DNA of 5,814 bases from Chloroflexota bacterium (GTDB taxonomy: Bacteria > Chloroflexota > Anaerolineae > Aggregatilineales > Aggregatilineaceae), in the NCBI GenBank assembly GCA_016234525.1, contig JACRBK010000086.1, positions 1 through 5,814 of the forward strand, given 5' to 3'. This document shows positions 1-5,814 of this stretch, piece by piece. The notes beneath the pieces are model-generated. The model made no database searches, was not told where the DNA came from, and was given only the letters and a program-made list of their open reading frames with translations. Numbering within the stretch: position 1 is the first letter of the stretch; every line of letters begins with the position of its first letter. The position numbers and the translations under genes are program-made.

Positions 1-851
1 AGCCCGGCTTCATACGCGCCCGCGTAGGTTCCTTGCATAAAACGGCCCATTGATTCCTGATAAAACTGCTGCCAGGACTCGGCTTCATTGCCCGGATTGA
101 TCGGGAAAAACAGCGCCCCGTTTGATTTCGCGGCTTTCATATCACCCGGCGCATCCCCGATCATCAAGATACGTTCAGGGGTATAACGCCCACGCGCGGC
201 TAATTCTAAATGCTGCGCCTTGTTGCCCATCTCCTGCCCGGCGATCACCCGCGCAAACTGTGCAAGCTGGTGTTCGTGCCATTCGCTTTCGAGGGCACGG
301 ACAGGCGTGGCGGAAACGACCATCATGTCCGCCTGGCTGAGCAGTGTTTCCATGCTTTCGCGCACATAGGGAAACGGCGGGACGCCATGTACCATATCCG
401 CGATACTGTCATTGACCGCTTGTGTCCAAACCAGCGCGCGCTCCAACTCAGGATCGCCGGGGTGCTGCGCCATATATCCCTTCAGGCCCGCGTCGCTGTG
501 TGGAAATTCCTTCTGATTAACGAATGCTTTCAATGAGGCGGCCTGCGGGATCGCTGCCTTACGATTGATCACGTCGCGGCGTTCGCGCAGCAGATCAAAG
601 ACCATCTCTAGCGCGGGCCAGCGGTTGACCCCGCGCCACTTCGAATACAGGTTCACAAACTCGGCGGCTTCGCGGGCATATTTCGACACCGCTTGCAGGT
701 CCCAATGTTTGATAATGTTGGGGATAAAACATTCCTTGTGTTTGACTTCCATCGTATCAAACACACAGCCATCGGAGTCAATGCCGATAAAAAAGTCGTG
801 CTGAGGCTGCAAGTCGCGCAGTGCTTGCGCGGGGTCAACTCGTGTTTCCAT
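1..851 (-). CDS. HAD-superfamily hydrolase (probable phosphatase), 3' end cut by the window
   Basis: The frame is open from an ATG at 851-849 to the window edge, giving 283 residues with no stop, so the C-terminus lies outside. The four HAD motifs are visible. Motif I is GIDSDGCVFD, with Asp25 the likely nucleophile and Asp27 the acid/base. Motif II is VVSATP (Ser180). Motif III is probably Lys211 in GNKAQHLE, and motif IV is IGDAPGD (Asp233, Asp237), which would bind Mg2+. Residues of about 35-170 form a long insert after motif I, as in a C1-type cap that sets substrate choice. No signal peptide is seen, so it should be cytoplasmic. It is last in the visible operon, 7 nt after the PFK stop. 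The nearest good Shine-Dalgarno (AGGAG, 869-865) is 13 nt from the ATG, longer than ideal, so its translation may depend on coupling. The family is clear but the substrate is not; a sugar phosphate or a damaged by-product of the neighbouring enzymes is a guess from context. Confidence 0.85.
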   Translation of the reverse strand, partial: METRVDPAQALRDLQPQHDFFIGIDSDGCVFDTMEVKHKECFIPNIIKHWDLQAVSKYAREAAEFVNLYSKWRGVNRWPALEMVFDLLRERRDVINRKAAIPQAASLKAFVNQKEFPHSDAGLKGYMAQHPGDPELERALVWTQAVNDSIADMVHGVPPFPYVRESMETLLSQADMMVVSATPVRALESEWHEHQLAQFARVIAGQEMGNKAQHLELAARGRYTPERILMIGDAPGDMKAAKSNGALFFPINPGNEAESWQQFYQESMGRFMQGTYAGAYEAG

Positions 852-858
852 GAGGTTC

Positions 859-2151
859 TTATTTCTCCTGGCGATAATTCTGTGGGACGTAAGGGGGCAG
901 TTTTTGCCCAGCGAAAATGGGTTTCAGGCAGGCGAAACGCTGCCGGCCATCCACCACCGGAATCGTGGGCCAATCGTCGCCGATCAGCGGGCGCGCATAG
1001 TGGATAAAGTCGTCGGTCACATCCAGTTTGTCGGCGCTGATCCAATTCGCCGGGAACTGCCGTTCAGAATTGGCGACCTGTTCCAGCGGAACCTGATCGA
1101 AATTCACCCGGTAGATCGACCCCGGCTGGCGCAAAATGGTAGACATAAATCCATTTTGCCCGGCGGCAGCGATCTCGGCGGCTTTGCGCCCAACCCAATA
1201 CGCTTCATCGAGATCAACAGTGGAGGCATAGATCATCGAATGGCGCTGATCCGTGCCGGGGATATTCGCTCGCGCCGCGCCATGAACGGGCAGCCCGGCT
1301 TTGTTGAGATAGTTGATCACGGCCTGACCAACCATCATTTCACTGGCCCCGAACTCGGTATGCCCAAAGGAATCTTTGCGCGCGCCAATATCGCCGACGT
1401 CGAACCCCTCGCTGACGACGATCATCGCGCGGCCCTGTGTTTTCAGCAGATCGTTGACCCGATCCGCCATTTCGGGCAGGCCGATTTTCGACTCGGCTAG
1501 CGCGATCAGCAGCGGCAGTTCACGTTTCGGATCCGCCAGCCGCGCCGCCGCCGGGATAAAGCCAATCTTGCGGCCCATCGCCTGCATGACCAACACGGGG
1601 TCTGCCGGACTGGACCCGGCATTTTCTTCGTTGGCATTCTGAACGTTCAGCGCCCAATAACGCGCCACACTGCCATAACCGGGGGTGTGGTCGATCAATT
1701 TGAATTCGGTGTCGCCTACGTCGTTATCAATGGTTTTCGGAACGCCCACTGCGATCAGGCTCAGGCCCCGCGATTCGGCCAACTGGGATACTTTATGCGC
1801 GGTATCCATCGAATCGTTGCCGCCAATGTAGAAAAAATAGCCCACATCGTGCGCTTTCATCACGGCGATCACGCGCTCGAAATCTTCTTGCTGGCGCGAT
1901 TTGAGCTTATAGCGGCATGTCCCAATCGATCCTGCTGCCGGAGTCGTGCGCAGCAGGGCGATCTCCTGTGGGTCTTGGGCCGAAAGATCAAGCAGTTCTT
2001 CTTTTAGCACCCCTTCGATGCCGTGCCAACCTCCATAGACCGCGCCAAACTGATCGGGGTAGTCACGGCAGGCTTCGATCACGCCCCGGAGCGAACTGTT
2101 GATCACCGGAGAGGGGCCGCCCGATTGGGCGACAATTACGTTTTTTGCCAT
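859..2151 (-). CDS. pfp: PPi-type 6-phosphofructokinase
   Basis: This 430-residue protein of the PfkA superfamily would phosphorylate fructose 6-phosphate at C1, and possibly sedoheptulose 7-phosphate, in the cytoplasm. The phosphate-donor site opens with AQSGGPSPVIN (8-18). The GGDGS motif reads GGNDS (111-114), so Asp113 replaces the Gly104 of E. coli PfkA. PKTIDND (138-144) has Lys139 in place of Gly124. In known enzymes Asp and Lys at these two places mark pyrophosphate instead of ATP as donor. The predicted catalytic base is Asp142. The substrate motifs MGR (192-194) and SEGF (247-250) and Arg303 are also present. PPi enzymes usually lack allosteric control and work reversibly. I chose the ATG at 2151 because GGGAAGAG (2164-2157) lies 5 nt upstream and the SGG motif then starts at the usual distance; an ATG at 2166 would add five residues and lose this site. 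The start is 2 nt after the gnd stop. The PPi call is strong by motif; the preferred sugar phosphate is not settled. Confidence 0.92.
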   Translation of the reverse strand: MAKNVIVAQSGGPSPVINSSLRGVIEACRDYPDQFGAVYGGWHGIEGVLKEELLDLSAQDPQEIALLRTTPAAGSIGTCRYKLKSRQQEDFERVIAVMKAHDVGYFFYIGGNDSMDTAHKVSQLAESRGLSLIAVGVPKTIDNDVGDTEFKLIDHTPGYGSVARYWALNVQNANEENAGSSPADPVLVMQAMGRKIGFIPAAARLADPKRELPLLIALAESKIGLPEMADRVNDLLKTQGRAMIVVSEGFDVGDIGARKDSFGHTEFGASEMMVGQAVINYLNKAGLPVHGAARANIPGTDQRHSMIYASTVDLDEAYWVGRKAAEIAAAGQNGFMSTILRQPGSIYRVNFDQVPLEQVANSERQFPANWISADKLDVTDDFIHYARPLIGDDWPTIPVVDGRQRFACLKPIFAGQKLPPYVPQNYRQEK

Positions 2152-2153
2152 AG

Positions 2154-3551
2154 TTACTCTTCCCATTCTGTGTGGAATTTGCCGTCTTTGTCTACGCGGC
2201 GGTAGGTGTGCGAGCCAAAAAAGTCGCGCTGCGCCTGGGTCAGATTGGCGGGCAGACGTTCTGAGCGGTACGCATCAAAATAGGCCAGCGAAGCCGACAT
2301 TGCCGGAACCGGAATTCCCGCCCCGACGGCGATCTGGATCACGGATCGCCATGCCGCCTGGCGCTGGTTGATCGCGGTGCGGAACGGTTCGGCGACCAGC
2401 AGGTTCGGCAGATCAGGCTGTTGGGCATACGCCACCCGCACATCTTCCAGCAGCCCGGCGCGAATGATACAGCCGCCGCGCCAGATACGCGCGATGTCCG
2501 CGATATCCAGGTGATAGTCATACTCGCGGCTGGCGGTTTGCATCAGCGCGATCCCCTGCGCATAACTGCACAGCATGGAGGCATAGAGCGCCTGCCGTAC
2601 CAGTTCAAACAGGTTCCCGTCCGGCGTGCGCCCGGTGGGTTGATCAAACAATTTGCTGGCGCTGCGACGTTCGTTTTTCAGGCCGGAGATAATACGTGCT
2701 TCAACTGCTGAGTTGATGGTATGAGTCGGCACACCCAGGTCCAGCGAATTTTGGGTGGTCCATTTGCCGGTTCCTTTTTGTTCGGCCTCGTCCAGAATCA
2801 ATTCGACCAGCGGCTGACCGGTATCAGGATCAACCCGATCAAGGACATGCGCGGTGATCTCGATCAGATAGGCGTTAAGTTCGGCTTCGTTCCAGCTTTT
2901 AAACGCTTGATGCAGTTCTTTCGCATTTGCCCCGCCCACCCGTTTGAGGATGTCATAGGCTTCGGCGGTCAACTGCATGATGCCGTACTCGATCCCGTTG
3001 TGAACCATCTTCACATAATGCCCTGCGCCGCGTGGCCCAATATACGTCACGCACGGATCGCCTTTAACCTTTGCGGCAATCGACGTAAACGCCGCTTCGA
3101 CCAGTTGGTAAGCTTCACGCTGCCCGCCAGGCATGATCGCCGGGCCGCGCAGCGCGCCTTTTTCGCCGCCGGATACCCCGCTGCCGATGAACAGGAAACC
3201 TTCTTTTTCCAGTTCGATAGAGCGGCGTTCGGTGTCGCGGAAAAAGCTGTTACCCAGGTCGATCAGCAGATCGCCCTGGCTGAGTTCGGGCTTAAGTGAG
3301 GCGATAGCGCTGTCTACGGCGTTAGCGGGCACCAACAGTATCACCCGGCGCGGTTGTTCGAGCGCCGCCAAAAATTCGGTCACGCTGCCAAAAGTGGCGA
3401 TCTTGCCCTCACCCGCATGGGTTTCAAACGCCTGGCGTTTGCCCGCGTCGAGGTCGTACCCTGCGATGCTGAAGCCATGCTGCGCGAAATTACGGGCCAG
3501 GTTCGCGCCCATCACGCCTAACCCGACCATTCCGATCTGATAACCTGTCAT
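2154..3551 (-). CDS. gnd: 6-phosphogluconate dehydrogenase, decarboxylating, probably NAD-preferring
   Basis: It oxidatively decarboxylates 6-phosphogluconate to ribulose 5-phosphate and CO2. Its 465 residues match the long (about 470-residue) class of E. coli Gnd, with which it aligns almost gap-free. A Rossmann domain begins with GLGVMG (10-15). The family signature around SGGEKGALRGP (127-137) follows, then VKMVHNGIEYG (180-190) with catalytic Lys181 and Glu188. GTGKW and the C-terminal QAQRDFFGSHTY (with the Arg and His that reach the substrate of the partner subunit) are intact. The cofactor loop is unusual: E. coli Asn33-Arg34-Ser35 is Asp33-Leu34-Asp35 here and the usual VKAG is VPAN (74-77), which argues against NADP and for NAD. 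The substrate loop reads IDLGN instead of IDGGN, with Asn101 kept. The ATG at 3551 shares one base with the upstream stop (TAATG) and has AGGGG 6 nt ahead. The open frame continues upstream to 3701, but that stretch lies inside the LarA-like gene and is not homologous. Confidence 0.96.
   Translation of the reverse strand: MTGYQIGMVGLGVMGANLARNFAQHGFSIAGYDLDAGKRQAFETHAGEGKIATFGSVTEFLAALEQPRRVILLVPANAVDSAIASLKPELSQGDLLIDLGNSFFRDTERRSIELEKEGFLFIGSGVSGGEKGALRGPAIMPGGQREAYQLVEAAFTSIAAKVKGDPCVTYIGPRGAGHYVKMVHNGIEYGIMQLTAEAYDILKRVGGANAKELHQAFKSWNEAELNAYLIEITAHVLDRVDPDTGQPLVELILDEAEQKGTGKWTTQNSLDLGVPTHTINSAVEARIISGLKNERRSASKLFDQPTGRTPDGNLFELVRQALYASMLCSYAQGIALMQTASREYDYHLDIADIARIWRGGCIIRAGLLEDVRVAYAQQPDLPNLLVAEPFRTAINQRQAAWRSVIQIAVGAGIPVPAMSASLAYFDAYRSERLPANLTQAQRDFFGSHTYRRVDKDGKFHTEWEE
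2157..2164 (-). promoter_or_regulatory. Shine-Dalgarno GGGAAGAG that fixes the PFK start
   Basis: The purine run ends 5 nt before the ATG at 2151 and abuts the gnd stop codon. It would be unusable for the upstream in-frame ATG at 2166, which it overlaps, so 2151 is the supported start. Confidence 0.75.
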
Positions 3552-3553
3552 TA
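3549..3553 (-). promoter_or_regulatory. TAATG stop-start overlap coupling the LarA-like gene to gnd
   Basis: The LarA-like stop TAA (3553-3551) and the gnd ATG (3551-3549) share one A. AGGGG at 3562-3558 is 6 nt from the ATG and lies inside the LarA-like coding sequence, so gnd is probably translated by ribosomes finishing the upstream gene. The overlap also fixes the gnd start. Confidence 0.85.
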
Positions 3554-4831
3554 GACACCCCTGCTTTTTACTTGGTTTTTTACTCGATATAAGTGTTCCC
3601 CGGCTTTTGGCACGTACAAAATACCTTCCGACTCGCGGTTCTGCCACTCGGCGACCTGGATACAGGCCGGGTCCATATAGCCCAGGTTGAGCGCCGCGCA
3701 TTCGGCTGGCGGGATTCGGCTGGCGAGTGTGACCTGGATTCGAGGAATTTCTACGCCGTTTTCAAACGTCCCCGATCCCTTAAGATGTGTACTGTGGGCC
3801 AGCACGCCGAGCGGAATATCATTAAATCGGTCCCACTGCTGCAAAAAATAGTCGCGCACATGGTAGCCGGTTTGCCGCAAATAGTGACCATGTACGATGC
3901 TGACGGTATCCAGGTGCGGGGCATAGACGATCACTTCGCCGCCGTCCGCGATCCCTGGTTCCAGTTTGTACATGGCTTTGGCCCCGGTCCATAGTTCGTC
4001 ATACATCGGCGGCGCGCACGACAACACCCGCCGGTAAGGTTGGTCCAGCCAGAGGATATGGCGCTGCGCGGAGAGGTTGGCGGCGGCGTGGAATGCTTCG
4101 TGATGATCGCCGATAAATACTCCGGCTAACCCGTGATCCTCCACCACCAGCGCCGCCAGCGTGATCGGGGTTGGAATACATTCCGCGGCCCGGTGGATCA
4201 TCTGGCGCATAGGCGTAACTTCGATCCCGATGGTGTTCAATATCGTGACCAGCGCCCCCAACCAGTGCGTGACATTGATCATCTCCGGGCCGGAAATGCC
4301 GGGGAACAGGTACTTCGCCCCGCCAGAAAAACCGACCACTTCATGCGGGAAGGTCGGCCCGACGATCAAAATCTGGTCATGTTCCAGTGCGGCGCGGTTG
4401 ATCCGCACCGGCACATCACCGCCTAATGACGGATGCCATACCGGCCCGGCGAGCGTTTTTACTTCATCCTGGGTGATCGTGCCGAGCGTCGTCAGCGCGG
4501 CGGGATTGTCCCAGGCGTGATTGAGCAACCCCACGTGCCGGTATTTTCCGGCGCGTTCCTCGGCGGTGATGCCTACCAATTTGCACAATGCCTCATCGCT
4601 CAGCGTGGGATGTGTGCCGAGCGCGATCATAAAATTCACCTGCCGGGCGTCGCTCAGCGCCTCGACCAACAACCGGAACAACAGCGGCAGTGGCAGCGTG
4701 CGGGTGTGATCGGGCAGCAGCACCAAGACGCGCTGCCCCCGAAAACGATCTTGTAATCCTTGCAGCATGACCGCGCGGATTGTTTCGTCCGAGAGTAAGC
4801 CTGTTGGGGCAGCAGCCTGGGCGTAAAGCAT
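3551..4831 (-). CDS. LarA-family nickel-pincer racemase/epimerase, probable D-gluconate/D-mannonate 2-epimerase
   Basis: This 426-residue protein belongs to the LarA lactate racemase superfamily (DUF2088 type), which uses the nickel-pincer nucleotide cofactor to invert the hydroxyl-bearing carbon next to a carboxylate by hydride transfer. PDHTR (40-44) gives the conserved Asp41 and Arg44, and GTH holds His74 (LarA His108). FPHEVVGFSGGAK (161-173) contains His163 and Lys173, and His189 follows. The spacing of 10 and 16 residues equals that of His174, Lys184 (covalent cofactor attachment) and His200 (nickel ligand) in Lactobacillus plantarum LarA. Lys285 likely matches Lys298. The enzyme thus looks active. 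Family members are known that epimerise D-gluconate at C2, and the flanking fructuronate reductase-like and gnd genes make D-mannonate/D-gluconate the best substrate guess; lactate or another hydroxyacid cannot be excluded. The ATG at 4831 lies 4 nt after the SDR stop with AGGAG at 4845-4841. The cofactor makers LarB, LarC and LarE are not in the window. Confidence 0.9.
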   Translation of the reverse strand: MLYAQAAAPTGLLSDETIRAVMLQGLQDRFRGQRVLVLLPDHTRTLPLPLLFRLLVEALSDARQVNFMIALGTHPTLSDEALCKLVGITAEERAGKYRHVGLLNHAWDNPAALTTLGTITQDEVKTLAGPVWHPSLGGDVPVRINRAALEHDQILIVGPTFPHEVVGFSGGAKYLFPGISGPEMINVTHWLGALVTILNTIGIEVTPMRQMIHRAAECIPTPITLAALVVEDHGLAGVFIGDHHEAFHAAANLSAQRHILWLDQPYRRVLSCAPPMYDELWTGAKAMYKLEPGIADGGEVIVYAPHLDTVSIVHGHYLRQTGYHVRDYFLQQWDRFNDIPLGVLAHSTHLKGSGTFENGVEIPRIQVTLASRIPPAECAALNLGYMDPACIQVAEWQNRESEGILYVPKAGEHLYRVKNQVKSRGV

Positions 4832-4835
4832 GAGA

Positions 4836-5642
4836 TCACACTCCTGAAAAAGCGCTAAAACCGCCGTCTACTGGCACGACCACCCCGGTGACAAACGAGG
4901 AAGCGGGCGATACCAGCCACAACACGGTATGCAGCAGATCGTCAGGATCGCCAAACCGTTTCATCGGGGTATGCGCCACTACCTGTTTACCACGTTCGGT
5001 CAGATCGCCAGTCGCTTCGTTGACCAGCAGAAAACGGTTTTGTTCGGTCAGAAAGAAACCAGGAGCCAGGGCATTGACGCGCAGATTCGCGCTGTAATTC
5101 TGCGCCAGATGAACCGCTAACCACTGGGTGAAGTTGCTCACAGCAGCTTTGGCGGTGCTGTAGGCGACAATATTCGTCAGCGGGCGGATCGCGCTCATCG
5201 AGGAAATGTTCAAGATCACGCCGTCGCCGCGTTCGGCCATCTGTTTGCCGAACACCTGCGAGGGCAGCAGTGTTCCTAAAAAGTTGAGATCGTACACCCA
5301 GCGCAGCGCGTCTTCGGGTAGGTCAAAAAACGAGAGTTTCTGGCTCGCGGTGGCCGTTTCGCGGTTGCCGCCTGCGCAGTTCACCAAAATATCCGCAGGA
5401 CCCCACAAGCTGTTGATCTCAGCCGCAGCCGCTTCGAGCGAGTCGCGTTTCAAAACATCAGCATGAAACCCGGCGGCATTCTCGCCGATGGCGGCGGCGC
5501 GCTGTTTCGCCTGTTCCACGCGCAGATCGAGCAGCGCGACTTTGGCCCCCTGCTGCGCCAAAAAACCACCAATGGCCGAACATAATACGCCGCAGCCGCC
5601 GGTAACATCGACGACCTTCCCGGTCAGGTTAAATTTATCCAT
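4836..5642 (-). CDS. SDR sugar-acid dehydrogenase, probable D-fructuronate reductase (D-mannonate oxidoreductase)
   Basis: This classical short-chain dehydrogenase of 268 residues resembles the SDR-type UxuB enzymes that interconvert D-fructuronate and D-mannonate; RVNALAPGFFLTEQNR and the C-terminal VDGGFSAFSGV are typical of that group. The catalytic tetrad is Asn120, Ser148, Tyr161 and Lys165 (YSTAK). NCAGG (88-92) is the usual NNAGG. Asp39 at the end of the second strand predicts NAD(H). The nucleotide loop reads TGGCGVLC (14-21), where relatives usually have TGGGGVLG, and Asp12 sits in the first strand where a hydrophobic residue is normal. The ATG at 5642 is preferred: it follows a weak GAG at a spacing of 7 nt. 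A GTG at 5654 would add four residues and overlap the upstream stop by 4 nt (GTGA), but its GGGAG lies only 1 nt away. Other hexonate or ketohexonate substrates remain possible. Confidence 0.88.
   Translation of the reverse strand: MDKFNLTGKVVDVTGGCGVLCSAIGGFLAQQGAKVALLDLRVEQAKQRAAAIGENAAGFHADVLKRDSLEAAAAEINSLWGPADILVNCAGGNRETATASQKLSFFDLPEDALRWVYDLNFLGTLLPSQVFGKQMAERGDGVILNISSMSAIRPLTNIVAYSTAKAAVSNFTQWLAVHLAQNYSANLRVNALAPGFFLTEQNRFLLVNEATGDLTERGKQVVAHTPMKRFGDPDDLLHTVLWLVSPASSFVTGVVVPVDGGFSAFSGV
4841..4845 (-). promoter_or_regulatory. Shine-Dalgarno AGGAG for the LarA-like gene
   Basis: AGGAG lies 9 nt ahead of the ATG at 4831, inside the last codons of the SDR gene. It is the best match to the ribosome-binding consensus in the window and supports this start. 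Confidence 0.8.
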
Positions 5643-5650
5643 AAGTTCAC

Positions 5651-5814
5651 TCACGCTCCCGAAAATGATTCCAAATGCCGCGCAAAATGTCTCTTGAGCG
5701 TGGCTGAATAACGCGCTTCATGGCTTCGCAGCATGGCATGAAGTTGATCACCGAACTGGTCCAGCACCGAGCCATAAGTGACGTGCAGCACCTGCCGCGC
5801 ATCGAACTGATCCA
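5651..5814 (-). CDS. uxaE: Tagaturonate epimerase-like protein (UxaE family), C-terminal end only
   Basis: Only the last 53 residues and the stop (TGA, 5653-5651) are in the window; the gene continues beyond the right edge. Segments VLHVTYGSVLDQF and HEARYSATLKRHFARHL resemble the end of UxaE proteins as I remember them, with the pattern LHV(T/A)(F/Y)G(S/T).L, then H..(R/E).Y...L..HF.RHL. UxaE, first described in Thermotoga maritima, epimerises D-tagaturonate at C3 to D-fructuronate and so links galacturonate and glucuronate breakdown. Of the three frames here, one stops after 22 codons. Another is open but Cys-, Trp- and Arg-rich and low in quality. This one has normal composition and ends at the SDR start, with 8 nt to its ATG or a 4-nt overlap with its GTG. 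A fructuronate-forming enzyme just upstream of a fructuronate reductase supports the call, but the fragment is short. Confidence 0.68.
   Translation of the reverse strand, partial: DQFDARQVLHVTYGSVLDQFGDQLHAMLRSHEARYSATLKRHFARHLESFSGA

Noticed and set aside
852..858. Possible promoter or terminator in gene junctions
   Set aside because: All junctions are overlaps or gaps of at most 8 nt, and I found no GC-rich hairpin followed by a T run on the transcribed strand.
653..1045. Minus-strand open frame of 130 codons spanning the PFK-HAD junction
   Set aside because: It is in a different frame from both genes and is Arg/Pro-rich with no motif, while both overlapping genes have clear family motifs in their own frames.
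850..1500. Plus-strand open frame of 216 codons opposite the PFK gene
   Set aside because: It is wholly antisense to a PFK gene whose catalytic motifs are intact and shows no recognisable motif. It is a high-GC shadow.
2721..3299. Plus-strand open frame of 192 codons opposite gnd
   Set aside because: It is antisense to the most conserved part of gnd and its composition follows from the gnd codons. No domain is seen.
3552..3701. 50-residue N-terminal extension of Gnd in the same open frame
   Set aside because: It lies inside the LarA-like coding sequence. The Rossmann strand and GLGVMG motif sit at the normal distance only from the ATG at 3551, which has its own ribosome-binding site.
3551..4831. 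Annotation of the LarA homologue simply as lactate racemase
   Set aside because: The superfamily covers several hydroxyacid substrates, and the neighbours are sugar-acid enzymes with no lactate dehydrogenase or lactate permease in view.
5649..5814. Alternative open frame through the right edge, ending in TGA at 5651-5649 or beside it
   Set aside because: It reads as a Cys/Trp/Arg-rich string typical of an out-of-frame translation, whereas the neighbouring frame matches the UxaE C-terminal pattern.

Overview
The window is one compact, gap-free operon read entirely on the minus strand (right to left). It holds six genes, and the two at the edges are cut by the window. The order of transcription is: the C-terminal end of a tagaturonate epimerase-like protein (UxaE-like, 5651-5814), a short-chain dehydrogenase of the fructuronate reductase / mannonate oxidoreductase type (4836-5642), a LarA-family nickel-pincer racemase/epimerase (3551-4831), a full-length 6-phosphogluconate dehydrogenase (2154-3551), a PPi-type phosphofructokinase (859-2151) and a HAD-superfamily hydrolase (1-851, C-terminus missing). 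Junctions are 1-nt or 4-nt overlaps or gaps of 2-7 nt. No terminator, internal promoter, RNA gene, repeat, CRISPR array or mobile element is visible, and no stretch over 300 bases lacks a gene. The promoter must lie beyond position 5814.

The genes fit a single route. D-tagaturonate would be epimerised to D-fructuronate (UxaE) and reduced to D-mannonate (SDR). The mannonate would then be inverted at C2 to D-gluconate by the nickel enzyme, since D-mannonate and D-gluconate are C2 epimers and gluconate 2-epimerase activity is known in the LarA superfamily. After phosphorylation by a gluconokinase not seen here, 6-phosphogluconate would be oxidatively decarboxylated to ribulose 5-phosphate (Gnd). 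The PPi-type PFK would serve the exit of the non-oxidative pentose phosphate pathway, on fructose 6-phosphate or sedoheptulose 7-phosphate. This would feed hexuronates into the pentose phosphate pathway instead of the usual mannonate dehydratase / KDG route. The family assignments rest on visible motifs; the pathway is inferred from gene order and known family chemistry.

The cofactor-binding loops support a redox-balanced module. Both the SDR (Asp39) and the 6-phosphogluconate dehydrogenase (Asp33 in place of the usual Asn-Arg-Ser/Thr NADP motif) look NAD(H)-specific, so NADH spent on fructuronate could be regained at 6-phosphogluconate.

The source looks like a free-living bacterium of moderately high GC. 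UxaE, a LarA homologue and a PPi-PFK together suggest a carbohydrate-degrading anaerobe or facultative lineage; Chloroflexota (Anaerolineae-like) is my best guess, at low confidence and without a phylogenetic marker.
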